Positions 63,521 through 64,000 of a stretch of DNA of 64,000 bases are shown here, one piece after another. Origin of the DNA: Phoronis australis (Eukaryota; Phoronida; Phoronidae); assembly GCA_002633005.1 (NCBI GenBank), contig NMRA01000030.1, positions 702,720-766,719 on the forward strand, written 5' to 3'. The first letter of the stretch is position 1; each line of letters begins with the position of its first letter. The notes beneath the pieces were generated by a model, which was not told where the DNA came from, did not search any database, and worked only from the letters and a program-made list of their open reading frames with translations. The position numbers and the translations under genes were made by a program.

Positions 63521-64000
63521 AAGGGGAATGCTCGGAAATGGGACGTATCTAGCACAAAAAGCAATTACACACAGCATTTGTGCCACATGCTGAAAAATCA
63601 TGCAATGCTCATGGTCAATGTGAATTCAGAATAGTGGACTTCTGAAAGCACACATCAGATCTGAAAGCAAGAGCTCAGTTTATGACTTGGCAGCAAATTT
63701 GACATTTTTGTTTCAGTTTATATTTCTCACAGCATGCCTTAATAGACTAAACTTGATCCAGAAATACATTTTTCTAAAATGGGGCCAAACTACTCCTGGT
63801 CTTAATCTTCCAAAGTCATATAACATGAGTTCAAATATAGAATTGTTTCACATGGTCAGGATGGATCAAACATCTATCTTTTGATCCATAGTCATGTAAA
63901 TGCAATATTAGAAAAACCCTGGAATAAATAAACACACATGTGCAATCAAGATACCTGGGCTAATTGTTTATCAAAAAGAAACCTTCACTAGATTCCCAAA

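Noticed and set aside
63957-64000. Possible next upstream KMO exon (FDKQLAQ before a gtatct donor)
   Set aside because: The matching frame hits TAG and TGA within 30 nt upstream and no good acceptor is present. The real exon is more likely outside the window.

Overview
The window is eukaryotic nuclear DNA from an animal draft assembly. It is AT-rich, its genes are split into many short exons with GT..AG introns, it holds many minisatellites and short inverted-repeat transposons, and it has three N gaps (10963, 29237-29428, 59258). Only two genes can be reconstructed with confidence, both on the minus strand and lying head to tail. The gene and repeat content points to an invertebrate, probably marine, but the species cannot be named from the sequence.

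Region by region. 1-27,073 holds no gene I can identify. It contains minisatellites, a 44-bp homogeneous array beside a foldback element (10.2-11.6 kb), a pair of unassigned coding-like segments (19.4-20.2 kb), a 1.65-kb dispersed repeat full of CCACTAGxxGGC motifs (20.6-22.3 kb), a triple inverted repeat (23.0-24.1 kb), a 51-bp perfect palindrome (25.5 kb) and a SINE-like tail. 27,074-46,378 is a complete PPP1R36-type gene (protein phosphatase 1 regulatory subunit 36): 16 exons, 440 codons plus stop, every junction in phase. Its introns hold a 490-bp hAT-like element, a 688-bp almost perfect hairpin transposon with an 8-bp target duplication, and decayed non-LTR reverse transcriptase. 46,379-49,453 is intergenic. 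49,454-63,066 holds the last ten exons of kynurenine 3-monooxygenase (KMO), in phase from mid-protein to the C-terminal membrane anchor; its 5' exons lie beyond base 64,000. KMO introns contain several MITEs, a minisatellite split by two insertions, and a second copy of the CCACTAG-rich repeat.

KMO acts in tryptophan breakdown at the mitochondrial outer membrane. PPP1R36 is a PP1-binding, testis- and cilium-associated protein in vertebrates. Nothing suggests the two act together; they are simply neighbours on one strand.

Three architectural signals stand out. (1) Many minisatellites abut splice sites, and several carry duplicated exon ends with intact donor or acceptor sequences (decoy splice sites). 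(2) Several transposons are inserted inside, or directly against, minisatellite arrays. (3) Two copies of a dispersed repeat carry arrays of motifs matching the animal CTCF core consensus, spaced roughly every 150 bp.
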